Below, piece by piece: positions 36,109 through 46,120 of a stretch of 64,000 bases of DNA. Position numbers and translations under genes: made by a program. The notes under the pieces are model-generated. The model was given only the letters and a program-made list of their open reading frames with translations. It was not told the DNA's origin and ran no database searches. Numbering within the stretch: position 1 is the stretch's first letter; each line of letters starts with the position of its first letter. Source of the DNA: an uncultured Muribaculaceae bacterium (lineage in GTDB: Bacteria > Bacteroidota > Bacteroidia > Bacteroidales > Muribaculaceae); the NCBI GenBank assembly GCA_947179295.1, contig CAMXAZ010000005.1, positions 23,721 to 87,720 of the forward strand, in the 5' to 3' direction.

Positions 36109-38322
36109 TCACTCTGCTGTCAGCAACAGGACTCTCGAACCCCATTCGGTGCGTTTGTCCTTGTCAACATTGTAGCCTACCGGCATTTCAAGCCCGTTGT
36201 CCATCAGATAACGGCCGGAAAAAGTTTTGCCTTCATATCGGAGCGGCTTATTGTCTATGCGGTTTATCTCGCGCACCTTATAATTCCGGTCAGGATCCAA
36301 GCCGGCCATCTTCACGCGCGGAAGCTGCTGGTTGCGGAATGCCTCGGTCTTCCACCAGAAATAGACAGCCTTGTCTTTTTCAGGAGTGGCATACAGCAGA
36401 GAGGCCACACCGAGTCCGTCATAAGGCGACTGCAGGCGATAGATATCACCCTGCTGGACAATCGGGCGTATCTCCTTGTACTCGGCTATCGCCTTGCGAC
36501 ACTGCTCCCTTTCCGCCTCCGACATGTCGCGCGGCTGTATCTCCATGCCCAGGCGCCCGCTCATAGCCACGTCGATGCGGTATTTCAGCGGCATCGAGCG
36601 ATAAGTCTGATGGTTGGGAGTGGCGCTGATGTGCGAGGCCATAGCCACGGCCGGGAAAAAGTAGGAAGCACCCCACTGCATGTAGACTCTCTGAAGGGCA
36701 TCGGTGTTGTCGCTAACCCAAAATTCGTCGAACCAGGGAAGCACACCGTAGTTTGCACGACCGCCGCCGCTTGCACATGTCTGTATGGTCAGGTCGGGAT
36801 ACTTGGCGCGGATGCGGTCAAGCACTTTGGCAAGACCTTTGTGATAGTCTATGTAGAGATGGCTTTGATTATCGGCTGAAAGATATTGCGAGCCGTGGCT
36901 GCGGACCGACATGTTGGCATCCCATTTGATATAGTCGATTTCAGGATATTTCGTCATCAGAGTATCTACGACCTCAAAAACCAGATCCTGAACCGCCGGG
37001 TTTGAGAGATCAAGCACAAGCTGAGTGCCTCCGCGTCCGTAGACATGATCGCGGTGGCCGGGCTTGATCACGTATTCAGGATGCTTCTCATAAAGTTCGC
37101 TTTTAGAGTTTGTCATCTCAGGCTCTATCCATATGCCGAACTTAATGCCCTTGCTTTTGGCCGCATCAATCAGGCCCTGTATGCCGTGGGGCAGCTTGCG
37201 GGTGTCTACGATCCAGTCGCCGAGACCCTGCGTGGCGTTGTCGCGCGGGTGCTTCACGCCAAACCAGCCATCGTCCATGACGAAGAGTTCTCCGCCCATC
37301 GAGGCGATGTCAGCCATCATGTTTTCCATTCCGGTTTCTTCGACATCGAAATAGACACCCTCCCAGCTGTTGAGCAGGATCTTGCGGAGTTCATTGCCGT
37401 GGGCTATCCTGTGGTTACGGCCCCAGCGGTGGAAATGTCGGCTCACTCCGCTCATGCCCTCGTTGCTGTAAGTAAAGGCCAGCGGCGGGGTTACGAACAC
37501 CTCGTCTTTCTTCAGATGATACTCCGAATTATCCTCATTAATGCCGGCAAAAAAGCGGTGATAGTCAGTCTCGTCGGTATCAATTACCAGTTTGTAGTTT
37601 CCGCTGTAGCAGAGGGCGGCACCGATGACGCGACCGTCATTCTCACGCGGCTTACCATCAAGCGAAAGCATCAGTTCGCCGTGGGCCGTATGGGAGTTGC
37701 GCACACCGTCGCGGTCTTTGATCACACGCATTCCGTGGGTCAGGCGCGAGCAGTCAACCCGACTTTCATTGCCCCAGCTTCCGTAGAGCTGCGAGAGCCA
37801 GACATCGCCATAGCGCACAGGCAGACATCCCGATGCGAAACGGTCGAGCGTCACAATGCCCTTCTCCTGATGAGAAATTTCAGTCCATGTCTCGATGACA
37901 TCTTCGCCCGGATATGTGCGATAGTTGACACTGACAGTGAAAGGATAGTGGGAATCACGAAGCTTCACGCTTGTGATTTCCGAGTCGCCGTCCTTGCGGG
38001 CCGACGTGCTTTCCACTTTAAGGTCAAGCGTCATGTTTCCGTCAGCATGGACCGCACTCAGAGCCGCTTCACGTGTAGTGTCAAGCCCGTAGGCGGGATA
38101 TGCGTCGGCCACGGGGCTTCCGGCCGCCCTGAGATTGTCAGCGTCAGAGTCGGAGATGCGGCCGCCGTAATAGAGAAACTTCAGATTTTTCCCTTTTTCG
38201 GCATCAAGCACCATTGAGGTCGACGGAGTGTCGAGTTTAAGCACTTTGGCATATGCGCTCCACGGAAGTCCTGCAAACAGGACAGCAGCGAGTGAGACGC
38301 GCGCTATCATTCTGTGTTTCAT
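36109..38322 (-). CDS. GH36 alpha-galactosidase, exported, last gene of the glp operon
   Basis: 737 residues from MKHRMIARVSLAAVLFAGLPWSAYA (ATG at 38322; the longer track form reads back into the HAD gene). GH36 motifs are FVMDDGWFGV (about 351), nucleophile Asp in IKWDANMS (about 466) and QTCASGGGRANYG (about 518) preceding the acid/base region WVSDNTDAL. It removes terminal alpha-galactose. A signal peptide places it in the periplasm. It follows the HAD gene by 10 bases on the same strand as glpABCT, which ties alpha-galactoside cleavage to glycerol-phosphate use; that link is inferred from the operon. Confidence 0.93.
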   Translation of the reverse strand: MKHRMIARVSLAAVLFAGLPWSAYAKVLKLDTPSTSMVLDAEKGKNLKFLYYGGRISDSDADNLRAAGSPVADAYPAYGLDTTREAALSAVHADGNMTLDLKVESTSARKDGDSEITSVKLRDSHYPFTVSVNYRTYPGEDVIETWTEISHQEKGIVTLDRFASGCLPVRYGDVWLSQLYGSWGNESRVDCSRLTHGMRVIKDRDGVRNSHTAHGELMLSLDGKPRENDGRVIGAALCYSGNYKLVIDTDETDYHRFFAGINEDNSEYHLKKDEVFVTPPLAFTYSNEGMSGVSRHFHRWGRNHRIAHGNELRKILLNSWEGVYFDVEETGMENMMADIASMGGELFVMDDGWFGVKHPRDNATQGLGDWIVDTRKLPHGIQGLIDAAKSKGIKFGIWIEPEMTNSKSELYEKHPEYVIKPGHRDHVYGRGGTQLVLDLSNPAVQDLVFEVVDTLMTKYPEIDYIKWDANMSVRSHGSQYLSADNQSHLYIDYHKGLAKVLDRIRAKYPDLTIQTCASGGGRANYGVLPWFDEFWVSDNTDALQRVYMQWGASYFFPAVAMASHISATPNHQTYRSMPLKYRIDVAMSGRLGMEIQPRDMSEAEREQCRKAIAEYKEIRPIVQQGDIYRLQSPYDGLGVASLLYATPEKDKAVYFWWKTEAFRNQQLPRVKMAGLDPDRNYKVREINRIDNKPLRYEGKTFSGRYLMDNGLEMPVGYNVDKDKRTEWGSRVLLLTAE

Positions 38323-38332
38323 ATGGCAGATG

Positions 38333-39223
38333 TTAGGAGTTTTTGGATTCAAGCAGAAGTTCACCGAATTCGAGAATGCTTTTTGCTGTGATGTCAGGCA
38401 TCGGATCGGATGCAAGAGCAGTTTCAAGAGTCGTCTCGCCCGAAAGCACCAGCACTCCGAGCGCTCCCGCGTTGCGGGCCATAGCGACATCGGTGTAGAT
38501 GCGGTCGCCACACATGGCAATCTCGTCGGCGGCGAGACCGTAGCGGTGACGTATGCCCGAAAGCATGTCGGGGTTGGGTTTGCCGATCACGATATCCGGC
38601 TGCCGACCGGTGGCATATTCAATCGCGCTGCAAATCGAGCCACAGTCCACAAGCACTGTCGGTTGATCTGTGGGGCAGACTTTGTCAGGATTCGTGGCTA
38701 TATAGGGAACGCCTTGCGAGGCGAGCCATGCGGCATGACAGAGGCGCGGATATTCCAGAGTGGTATCAAAGGCCACCACCAGGGCTTCAGGCAGCACTCC
38801 GGTCTCCACCGGGGCGATCTCGAAGCCTGCGGCCTCAAACTCGGCAAGCATACTGGGGGTGCCGAGTGCGAAGATCCTTCTGACGCCGGGCATATTGGCT
38901 TTGAGATAGTCAATGGTGGCGACTGCCGTGGTGTACATTTTCTCCGGTCCGGTCTTGATTCCGAGCCGTTCGAGTTTGACGAGATAGTCGGCGATGCTGC
39001 GGGTAGGATTGTTGGTCAGAAACGAATATCCTATGCCGTTGGCTTCGAGCATTTCAAGAAACGGACGTGTGAAGGGGAAGAGCGTGGCGCCCATATAGAT
39101 GGTGCCGTCCATGTCAAGAGCCACATGGCGCACCTTGCGGCATGCCTCCATCAGGCGCTCGCGGTCAAGCGGCGAGATCCAGGTGGTGCATCCGGCGGTC
39201 AGACTGTCATTATTTGCTTTCAT
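38333..39223 (-). CDS. HAD-IIA sugar/glycerol phosphatase-like hydrolase
   Basis: 297 residues from MKANNDSLTAG (ATG at 39223). Motif I ALDMDGTIYMG, cap type IIA, motif II SFLTNNPTRS, and late GKPNPDM and MCGDRIYTDVAMARNAG are all present: a NagD/AraL/phosphoglycolate-phosphatase-type enzyme that dephosphorylates small phospho-compounds in the cytoplasm. It overlaps the end of glpT by 14 bases and so is translationally coupled to it. A glycerol-phosphate or sugar-phosphate substrate is likely from the context but unproven. Confidence 0.85.
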   Translation of the reverse strand: MKANNDSLTAGCTTWISPLDRERLMEACRKVRHVALDMDGTIYMGATLFPFTRPFLEMLEANGIGYSFLTNNPTRSIADYLVKLERLGIKTGPEKMYTTAVATIDYLKANMPGVRRIFALGTPSMLAEFEAAGFEIAPVETGVLPEALVVAFDTTLEYPRLCHAAWLASQGVPYIATNPDKVCPTDQPTVLVDCGSICSAIEYATGRQPDIVIGKPNPDMLSGIRHRYGLAADEIAMCGDRIYTDVAMARNAGALGVLVLSGETTLETALASDPMPDITAKSILEFGELLLESKNS

Positions 39224-40745
39224 GGCTTTCGCTTTCGTGAAGACCGTCGATAGCCTTCTGTTCTTCATAAAATCTATTGCTGCGCGCATAGCCGTCGCGT
39301 GGAGCCATCCACATTGAGATGAATGTCAGCGCGCCGAGAATACCTACGGCGATAATTATATAGAACACCATGTTCCATCCCCAGCGGTCGGCCACTATGC
39401 CGATGCCGATTGCCGAGACGAAAGATCCGAAGTAGCCGAAGATGCCGGCCAGTCCGTTGGCTGTAGCCGAAGCCTCTTTGGTTGCATGGTTGGCAGACGC
39501 GATGCCGATCAGAGCCTGCGGGCCATAGATAAAGAATCCGGCCATAGCAAGGAAGAGCGTGGAGACTATTATAGGCAGTCCGGGGAACATGATGAAGATC
39601 CCCATGAAGACAACGGCAAAAGCCATGCACACGAAACACATCCGGTGGGCCTTGCCGTGGAATATATGGTCTGTGGCCCATCCGGCAAAAATGGTACCTA
39701 TGATAGCGAAGATTTCAAAAGCGCCCACTGACCAGGCAGCATCCTCGATGGACATGTTGCGTGCTTCGGTCAGAAATTTAGGGCCCCAGTCGAGAATACC
39801 CATGCGCATCACATAGACAAAGATGTTGGCAATGCAGAGAGTCCAGATCCAGCGGTTGGTCCACACCATAGCTTTGAGGAATTTGCCGCGCGAGGGAGTC
39901 TTGCCGTCCTTGGCATCCGACTTTCCGGTATGGGTGCCGGGCAATTCAGGGAGGCCCACAGAGCGAGGATCGTCACGAAGGCCGAAATAGAGCCACAAAG
40001 CACCGCAGACAGCCAGACAGGCCGGAAGCCAGAAACACCATTTCCAGGCATCCCAGTGGGAAGCATAGCTGAGAATAGTCTTCATATGCTCGCTGTCTGA
40101 AGGATCGAGATTGAGGTTTGCGGCTATTGTCTGTATGATTTCAGGATTTCCGCTGAGGTCACGCCCCATAGTACCCATGATATAGCCGCAGACCACCACA
40201 GCCGCAGCAGCGCCGATAGAGTGGGAGGTATTCCAGATCGACATCTTTGTGGCCAGCTGCGAGGGGTGTATCCATGACGGGAGCAGACGTGCGCACGGCG
40301 GATAGCCCACTCCCTGGAAATACTGGTTGAGGACTATGGTCACTGCCATCAGCATGATCAGCATATTGATGAAATCAGGTCCGCTGTCCACTCCTGTGAT
40401 CCAGGCGCTTATATTGACTCCGAAGCCGAACATAAAGTTTGATGCGGCACAAAGCAGCAGACCGACGGCCATGATGACGCGGGCACTGAAGCGATCGACA
40501 ATGAAGCCGTTGACAAAACGCGAAAGGCCGTAGATCAGCGATCCGACACCGATCACGATTCCGAAACTTGTGTTTGAGATGCCGTATTGCGCCGTGAGGC
40601 CGGGCATGGCGATCGAGAAGTTCTTTCTGACAAAATAATAGATAGCATAGCCGATCATGGAGACCACTATGGTGCGCATCTGCCATGACTTGAACTGCTT
40701 GACCACTTCCGGTTTCCAGCCGGCATAGATGTTTTCAGTCGACAT
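39210..40745 (-). CDS. glpT: Glycerol-3-phosphate transporter (MFS, organophosphate:phosphate antiporter)
   Basis: 511 residues, twelve TM helices. FKSWQMRTIVVSMIGYAIYYFVRKNFSIAMPGL and YGLSRFVNGFIVDRFSARVIMAVGLLL are the conserved N-terminal OPA-family segments carrying the substrate-binding Arg. Longer than E. coli GlpT because of loops around residues 120 and 270. It imports G3P in exchange for phosphate. Directly after glpC in the operon, so it supplies the substrate of GlpABC. The 65-base gap from glpC is the largest in the operon. Confidence 0.9.
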   Translation of the reverse strand: MSTENIYAGWKPEVVKQFKSWQMRTIVVSMIGYAIYYFVRKNFSIAMPGLTAQYGISNTSFGIVIGVGSLIYGLSRFVNGFIVDRFSARVIMAVGLLLCAASNFMFGFGVNISAWITGVDSGPDFINMLIMLMAVTIVLNQYFQGVGYPPCARLLPSWIHPSQLATKMSIWNTSHSIGAAAAVVVCGYIMGTMGRDLSGNPEIIQTIAANLNLDPSDSEHMKTILSYASHWDAWKWCFWLPACLAVCGALWLYFGLRDDPRSVGLPELPGTHTGKSDAKDGKTPSRGKFLKAMVWTNRWIWTLCIANIFVYVMRMGILDWGPKFLTEARNMSIEDAAWSVGAFEIFAIIGTIFAGWATDHIFHGKAHRMCFVCMAFAVVFMGIFIMFPGLPIIVSTLFLAMAGFFIYGPQALIGIASANHATKEASATANGLAGIFGYFGSFVSAIGIGIVADRWGWNMVFYIIIAVGILGALTFISMWMAPRDGYARSNRFYEEQKAIDGLHESESHESK

Positions 40746-40810
40746 ATCTGATTTGGTATTAAATTTTTCAGGCTATATTTTCATTTTTGGTGTTTCCATT
40801 TTCGGTGTTT

Positions 40811-42058
40811 TCATATCACACCGTTGGCTTTCATCGTCGCTTCCACGTCAAGGGCCTCGGCGAGGATAGTCACCGGATTTTCCACCTTCACCCCGGTGCT
40901 CATCTCGATCTGCATCTTGCAGGTCTCGCAGTCGGTGGCCACGAGGTCGACCCCCGCTTCAATGATGCGGTCGAAGAGTTCGCGCCCGATGGCCTGAGAG
41001 TAAGCATAGTTCTCTTTCTTGAACCCATAGGTTCCGGCAATTCCGCAGCACGACGATTCCAGCGGCACAAGAGTGATGCCGGGAATGCTCCTGAGCAACG
41101 ACACGGAATGGATGGACCAGCCGAGTTTCTGCATATGGCAGGGGGTGTGGTAGGTGATGCGCCTGCGGTAGTCTTTCCGGAACACGAGTTTCACCCGCCC
41201 TTCATCCACAAGGCGGTTGATGAAGGCGGTGGCAAGCTGGATGCTGTCACGCACGTCGGCATTATCTACATCGAGCAGGTGGGGATACTCGTCGCGGATG
41301 GTGAACACACAGGTCGAGCTGGTGGCTATGACCGGCCGGCCCTGGCTGACGGCCTTACGGATCGACCCGATGTTCAGACGGGCATCGCGCCGGGCCTCAT
41401 CCACCATCTTGTTGGCTATCTTGGCCACTCCGCAGCAGCGCTCCTTCTCCAGCAGACTGACTCCGTAGCCGATGGCATTCATCAGCTTGACAAAGTCGCG
41501 TCCGAGCGCCGGATTGTTGTAGTTGACGAAACATCCGTGGAAATATGACAGCCTGCGGGGAAAACGCGACTGGTCAGGAGCCTTGCGGCGCATCCACGAT
41601 TCGAATGTCTCTGAAGAGTAGGCCGGGAAACTCCTGTGGTGGTCGATGCCGAGCGTAAGATCCATGACGCTCTTGGTCAGCGGCATTCTGAGAGCCGTGT
41701 TGACGATGAATGACATCGATGTCGCCATCTTGCCCATGAAATCGGTGCTCGCAAGCATTCGGTCACGCAGTGAGACCGGGCGCTTGTCATATCTGATGCG
41801 CGCGGTCTGGATGATGTCGCCGATCTTTACGTTTGACGGGCAGGCCACCTCACAGCGCTTGCAGTTGAGGCAATATTTCAGTGCGGCATCATAAAATTCA
41901 GGATTTTTCAGTCTGTAACGCTCTCCGTCAGGTCCGGCCTGCTTCGGTCCCGGATAGTCGGGATTGACGGCGAGCACCGGGCAGTAGACAGTGCAGATGG
42001 TACACTTTATGCACTGTTCGAGATTGTTCGGACTGATATTTTTTATCTGGTATTCCAT
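40811..42058 (-). CDS. glpC: Anaerobic glycerol-3-phosphate dehydrogenase subunit C
   Basis: 415 residues. Two ferredoxin-like 4Fe-4S motifs near the N-terminus (CIKCTICTVYCPV and CLNCKRCEVACPS) are followed by two CCG domains (HGCFVNYNNPALG ... KERCCGVAK and HTPCHMQKLG ... SSCCGIAGTYG). It anchors the GlpAB dimer to the membrane and passes electrons to menaquinone. Length and motifs are normal. Confidence 0.95.
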   Translation of the reverse strand: MEYQIKNISPNNLEQCIKCTICTVYCPVLAVNPDYPGPKQAGPDGERYRLKNPEFYDAALKYCLNCKRCEVACPSNVKIGDIIQTARIRYDKRPVSLRDRMLASTDFMGKMATSMSFIVNTALRMPLTKSVMDLTLGIDHHRSFPAYSSETFESWMRRKAPDQSRFPRRLSYFHGCFVNYNNPALGRDFVKLMNAIGYGVSLLEKERCCGVAKIANKMVDEARRDARLNIGSIRKAVSQGRPVIATSSTCVFTIRDEYPHLLDVDNADVRDSIQLATAFINRLVDEGRVKLVFRKDYRRRITYHTPCHMQKLGWSIHSVSLLRSIPGITLVPLESSCCGIAGTYGFKKENYAYSQAIGRELFDRIIEAGVDLVATDCETCKMQIEMSTGVKVENPVTILAEALDVEATMKANGVI

Positions 42059-42078
42059 CGTGAAAATTGATTTTACTG

Positions 42079-43350
42079 TTAGGCCTGGGCTTCTGACATG
42101 TCTGCGCGTCCGGCTGCTATTATGTTTCGTGCCACCTGGAGAGCCGAAAGTATGGCCACACCGCCGCCAGAACCTTCGCGTATCGGGTTCGATCCGCCGA
42201 GAATAGCACCTACGGCATAGACATTTCCGGCCGGAACACCGTTGAACATCACGTGGAAGTCACGGTCGGTAACCACCCCGAACTGCATGTAGGGCTGATT
42301 GTCGAAAATGCTTTTCCCACACCAGAGACTGCGGTCTGCCGGAGCCTCCACGTCAGCTCCGAGCACCGGTTCATAGATGCGGTCAGGCTCGGCGGCAAGC
42401 CCCTGGCTGAAGAAGCTGCCGGTGGCGAGAATGAAATTGTCGGCCTGCAGGCTCATGCCGCTGAGGTTGGCGGTTTCTATTTCCTTAAGGACAGGGCCTT
42501 CCATGTAACCGCGGGTCACGTTGTCGCCGAGAAAATAAGTGCCTCCGAGCTGCTCGAAATAACGGCGGAGACGTATCTGCGAACGCATTCCGCAGACCGA
42601 CATGGGCAGCACCGGCACACACAGCAGCTTGGGTATCACCATAGAGCGCAACTCTCTGACCGGCTGTTCGGAATCAATCCCGACCACTGCGGGCATGAAT
42701 ACCACATCGGAGTCACCGGCCGCACGGTTGATCTCGGCGGCAAGCATCTCAAGCACCGGGCCTTTCAGCACTTTGGCTATGGCCGCAGCGCGCATTTCGG
42801 AGGAGTTTCTGCGCAGGCGCTCTATGGCCGGAAGCGTTATTTCGGCATAATTGCAGGGCAAATCGTGTTTCTTCAGTCCGTCGGCAAGAAAACCGGGAAG
42901 AAAATCAAGAAAACCCTTGAAATTTATGATCGTGGCCTTGCGCCATCCGGTTTCCGACGGATTCTCGCATGTGGCATAGTCGTCCATCGTAAGCCATGAA
43001 GGCTCACACAGCCCAAGCGGCGTAAGACGGAAATGATTTTTTGACGCATCGCCGATGAATGTCAGCCCGGCATCCGCAAAAATCCGTTTGGCATCATCGG
43101 CAAGAGCCGGAATCGACTCCGCTCCAATCTTGGAATAAGGATGTCCGGCGGGCAAAGATCCTATAGCCTCAAGCGGATGAAGCAGCTCTTTGCCGCCGGC
43201 ATGTCCGAGCAGTCCGAAAGATCCGGAATAGAAGTGCAGAGCACTCTGTCCGGAAGATATGATTGCGACTTTGCTGCCTGACCGTGCGAGCTTCACTCCG
43301 GCCATGAGGCCGCTGAGACCTCCTCCTATTATAATGGTATCGTATTTCAT
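42079..43350 (-). CDS. glpB: Anaerobic glycerol-3-phosphate dehydrogenase subunit B
   Basis: 423 residues. FAD-binding MKYDTIIIGGGLSGLMAGVKLARSGSKVAIISSGQSALHFYSGSFGLLGH is the GlpB signature; a second dinucleotide-type region ends ILATGSFFSQG and AVGAILGGSNPIREGSGGGVA. Part of the G3P to dihydroxyacetone phosphate complex. 11 bases after glpA and 20 bases before glpC. Confidence 0.95.
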   Translation of the reverse strand: MKYDTIIIGGGLSGLMAGVKLARSGSKVAIISSGQSALHFYSGSFGLLGHAGGKELLHPLEAIGSLPAGHPYSKIGAESIPALADDAKRIFADAGLTFIGDASKNHFRLTPLGLCEPSWLTMDDYATCENPSETGWRKATIINFKGFLDFLPGFLADGLKKHDLPCNYAEITLPAIERLRRNSSEMRAAAIAKVLKGPVLEMLAAEINRAAGDSDVVFMPAVVGIDSEQPVRELRSMVIPKLLCVPVLPMSVCGMRSQIRLRRYFEQLGGTYFLGDNVTRGYMEGPVLKEIETANLSGMSLQADNFILATGSFFSQGLAAEPDRIYEPVLGADVEAPADRSLWCGKSIFDNQPYMQFGVVTDRDFHVMFNGVPAGNVYAVGAILGGSNPIREGSGGGVAILSALQVARNIIAAGRADMSEAQA

Positions 43351-43361
43351 CCTCTTATTTT

Positions 43362-45032
43362 TTATCGGTCGGCATTTTCGTTTGTCTCACACTCGCAGGC
43401 TTCTTCATGAGGCTGAAGACCGCAGACCCCTCTGTAGAGCCAGGTCATGAACTGCGCCTCGACAAGAGTCTGCCCCCATGCCACCGGCATCATTCCTTTC
43501 CAGCGCTCGTTGACGAAACTTGCGAGATCTTCGAGCGCCGCCGGCGGGTTTCCGGTCTCGTCTCTCAGTATGGCGGCCGCACGGCAGGCACACAATCCGC
43601 CCTGGCAGGTGCCCATGCCCATGCGGGTGCGACGGCGGAGATTGATCAGACTGTCGGCATGGAGCTTCTTAATGGCATATTTGATCTCCCCTACCGACAC
43701 CTGCTCGCATTCGCAGACAAGGGCATCGTCCTCATCGGCATTATAGCTGATTTCCGCGCTCATGGTGCCGTGGCGTCCCTGGGCGGCTTTCTGGTCTGTG
43801 CTCAGTTCGATTATATGTGATTTGCGCTTTCTGACTCCGGTTTCCGGCTCCGGGGTTTCCGATCCCGGAAGAGGTATCTCGGCCGTGCGACACGGGCGGC
43901 CTTCCAGGCCGAGCTTGCGGCAGGCCATATCGGCGGCCCATTCCGCCATCAGTCGGTAGGTCATGAGCTTGCCTCCCGAAATAGTGATCATGCCTTCGAT
44001 TCCGTCGCGCACGGCATGGTCCATGCAGACTATGCCGCGGCTGATGCTGCGGCCCGACGGATCATCGTCAGAGGCTATCAGAGGTCTCACTCCGGCATAG
44101 GCGCGGAGAATTCGCGTGTAGGCCAGACAAGGGGCAATCTTTATGCCCTCGCGCAGAAGCACGTCGACCTCCTCGCCTGTGACATCCATCCTGTCCACCT
44201 GATCAATCGGAATCCGGCTCGATGTCGTGCCGATGAGCGAGATGGTGTCACCAGGCACGAGAATATCCGCATCGGCAGGCTTGCGGCAGCGGTTGATGAC
44301 CACGTTGTTGACTCTGTGGCCGAAGATCAACAGAGCGCCTTTGGCCGGAAACATGTTCACCTTTATGCCGGCCATCGCGCATATGCGCTGCCCCCATATG
44401 CCTCCTGCGTTGATCACCAGCGAGGAGCGCACACGGAATTTCTGTCCGGTTCGCTGTTCGCGCAACTCCACTCCGCAGACTCGCCCCGACTCCATCAGCA
44501 TATCAGTGACCTCATGATAGGTCAGGATATCCGCTCCGTGGTTACGCGCGTCCATGACATTGGCCGTTGTCAGCCTGAACGGGTCGATGGCTCCGTCAGG
44601 CACTTTGACCGCACCTATTATATCTTTGTTGACCGCAGGCTCCATAGCTATTGCTATGGCCGGATCTATGACCTCGGCGTTGATGCCGGCCTGCAGACAT
44701 GATTCCACAAATTTCTTCTGATAGCCCAGATCATCCTCCGGGAGGGTGACAAACAGGCCTCCGGTTTCTTCGACGCAGTGGCGCGCTATACGGCGCAGAA
44801 TCATATTCTCCTTTATACACTCGCTGGCCGACTCCTGATCGGTGACAGCATAACGGGCACCGCTGTGAAGCAGCCCGTGGTTGCGGCCGGTAGCTCCGGC
44901 TGTAAAGTCAAAGCGCTCTACCAGCAATACAGAAAGACCGCGCATAGCACAGTCACGGGCTGTTCCGGCACCGGTAGCGCCGGCTCCGATCACTATTATG
45001 TCATAGTGCTCTTTGCAATGGTTCATGTTCAT
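43362..45032 (-). CDS. glpA: Anaerobic glycerol-3-phosphate dehydrogenase subunit A (catalytic)
   Basis: 556 residues. FAD motif DIIVIGAGATGAGTARDCAMRGLSVLLVE, then FTAGATGRNHGLLHSGARY and GAIDPFRL, the DAO-type G3P dehydrogenase core. The C-terminal BFD-like [2Fe-2S] domain has CECEQVS ... MGTCQGGLCACR. It oxidises G3P to dihydroxyacetone phosphate in the anaerobic respiratory complex. The start could be ATG 45032 or 45026. First gene of the six-gene minus-strand operon, divergent from glpR. Confidence 0.95.
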   Translation of the reverse strand: MNMNHCKEHYDIIVIGAGATGAGTARDCAMRGLSVLLVERFDFTAGATGRNHGLLHSGARYAVTDQESASECIKENMILRRIARHCVEETGGLFVTLPEDDLGYQKKFVESCLQAGINAEVIDPAIAIAMEPAVNKDIIGAVKVPDGAIDPFRLTTANVMDARNHGADILTYHEVTDMLMESGRVCGVELREQRTGQKFRVRSSLVINAGGIWGQRICAMAGIKVNMFPAKGALLIFGHRVNNVVINRCRKPADADILVPGDTISLIGTTSSRIPIDQVDRMDVTGEEVDVLLREGIKIAPCLAYTRILRAYAGVRPLIASDDDPSGRSISRGIVCMDHAVRDGIEGMITISGGKLMTYRLMAEWAADMACRKLGLEGRPCRTAEIPLPGSETPEPETGVRKRKSHIIELSTDQKAAQGRHGTMSAEISYNADEDDALVCECEQVSVGEIKYAIKKLHADSLINLRRRTRMGMGTCQGGLCACRAAAILRDETGNPPAALEDLASFVNERWKGMMPVAWGQTLVEAQFMTWLYRGVCGLQPHEEACECETNENADR

Positions 45033-45125
45033 ATGGGATTTAACCGGATTTGTTTTAAAGGAGAAGAATTCAATCTACGCCAGATTTCGAATTGCTTTCG
45101 AAATATAATATTTTTGATTTCGCAA

Positions 45126-45157
45126 CAAAAGTAAGAATCTTTTATTAAAAAACAAAA
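45126..45157 (-). promoter_or_regulatory. Promoter of the glpABCT-HAD-GH36 operon
   Basis: On the minus strand TTTTG (45157-45153), 19 bases, TACTTTTG (45133-45126), about 94 bases before the glpA start. A GlpR operator would be expected in this intergenic region but I cannot define one by eye. Confidence 0.65.
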
Positions 45158-45272
45158 TATTTTTGCGGTGACATATGTTAAAATCTGAATGTTTTTTAAC
45201 ATAACACCGAATTCAAGCCCACATTCATGAAAGTTTTTAACTTATTATATGTGAATTTCCAAATATAATTAA

Positions 45273-45280
45273 TACATTTG
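45273..45280 (+). promoter_or_regulatory. -7 box of glpR
   Basis: TACATTTG, 40 bases before the glpR ATG at 45320. Confidence 0.5.
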
Positions 45281-45319
45281 TCTCTGACACAATACACATT
45301 TCTTTATACCTTAATATAT

Positions 45320-46120
45320 ATGACAAAGGAAGAACGTCACAATCTGATCCTTGAGACCCTCATCCGCCATGAATCAATTCCGGTTTCAAGCCTGTCGCTG
45401 CTCCTGGATGTGTCGGCAGTTACGATCCGAAAAGATCTCACCGAACTCGAAAGTGCGAACAAACTTTATAGAAGCCACGGCAAAGCCGTGCTGATCAACC
45501 CGTATATCAACAACCGCTCCATTCTGGAGAAAGAAAAACTTGCCCGCAAAGAGAAAGAACTGATTGGCCGCGAGGCTGCTTCGATGATCACTCAGGACGA
45601 TTCCATCATAATAGCCTCAGGCTCCACCGTCCTTGCCTTTGCCCGCTGCATCAAGCCGATACACCGGCTGACCGTGATAAGCGCATCTCTGAAAGTGTCG
45701 GAATATCTCGGCACCAACGAAAACATCGAAGTGATCCAGCTTGGAGGCACCCTGCGCCACAGCAGCCTCTCGGTCGTAGGGAAACATGCCGAGGCCCCGC
45801 TGAGCGAATTCTGCTGCAGCAAACTGTTCATTGGAGTGGACGGCATAGACCTCGATTTCGGCCTGACCACCACTGACATACGCGAAGCCGACCTGAACAA
45901 GGTGATGATGCGCACGGCCCAGAAGACCATCGTGCTGGCCGACTCATCGAAATTCCGTCGGCGCGGCTTCAGCAAAATAGCCAATATCACTGATATCGAT
46001 ACCATTATCACAGACTCGAATATTCCGTCCACTATCAGCCAGGCCATTGAGGATCTCGGAATCGAGCTGAAAATCGTCGACATCAAAAACACCGCGCCGG
46101 GCGTAGATTCCCAGATCTGA
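45320..46120 (+). CDS. glpR: DeoR-family repressor of glycerol-phosphate genes
   Basis: 266 residues from MTKEERHNLILETLIRHESIPVSSLSLLLDVSAVTIRKDLTELE, the DeoR helix-turn-helix. The sugar-phosphate-sensing domain has IIIASGSTVLAFARCI, GGTLRHSSLSVVG and IVLADSSKFRRRGFSKIA. The start at 45320 (ATG) replaces the upstream track start, which reads through the promoter. Divergence from glpA and proximity to the SusCD operon suggest it represses both in the absence of G3P; the SusCD part is speculation. Confidence 0.88.
   Translation: MTKEERHNLILETLIRHESIPVSSLSLLLDVSAVTIRKDLTELESANKLYRSHGKAVLINPYINNRSILEKEKLARKEKELIGREAASMITQDDSIIIASGSTVLAFARCIKPIHRLTVISASLKVSEYLGTNENIEVIQLGGTLRHSSLSVVGKHAEAPLSEFCCSKLFIGVDGIDLDFGLTTTDIREADLNKVMMRTAQKTIVLADSSKFRRRGFSKIANITDIDTIITDSNIPSTISQAIEDLGIELKIVDIKNTAPGVDSQI

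Noticed and set aside
37045-38217. 390-aa plus-strand ORF
   Set aside because: Antisense shadow of the GH36 gene.
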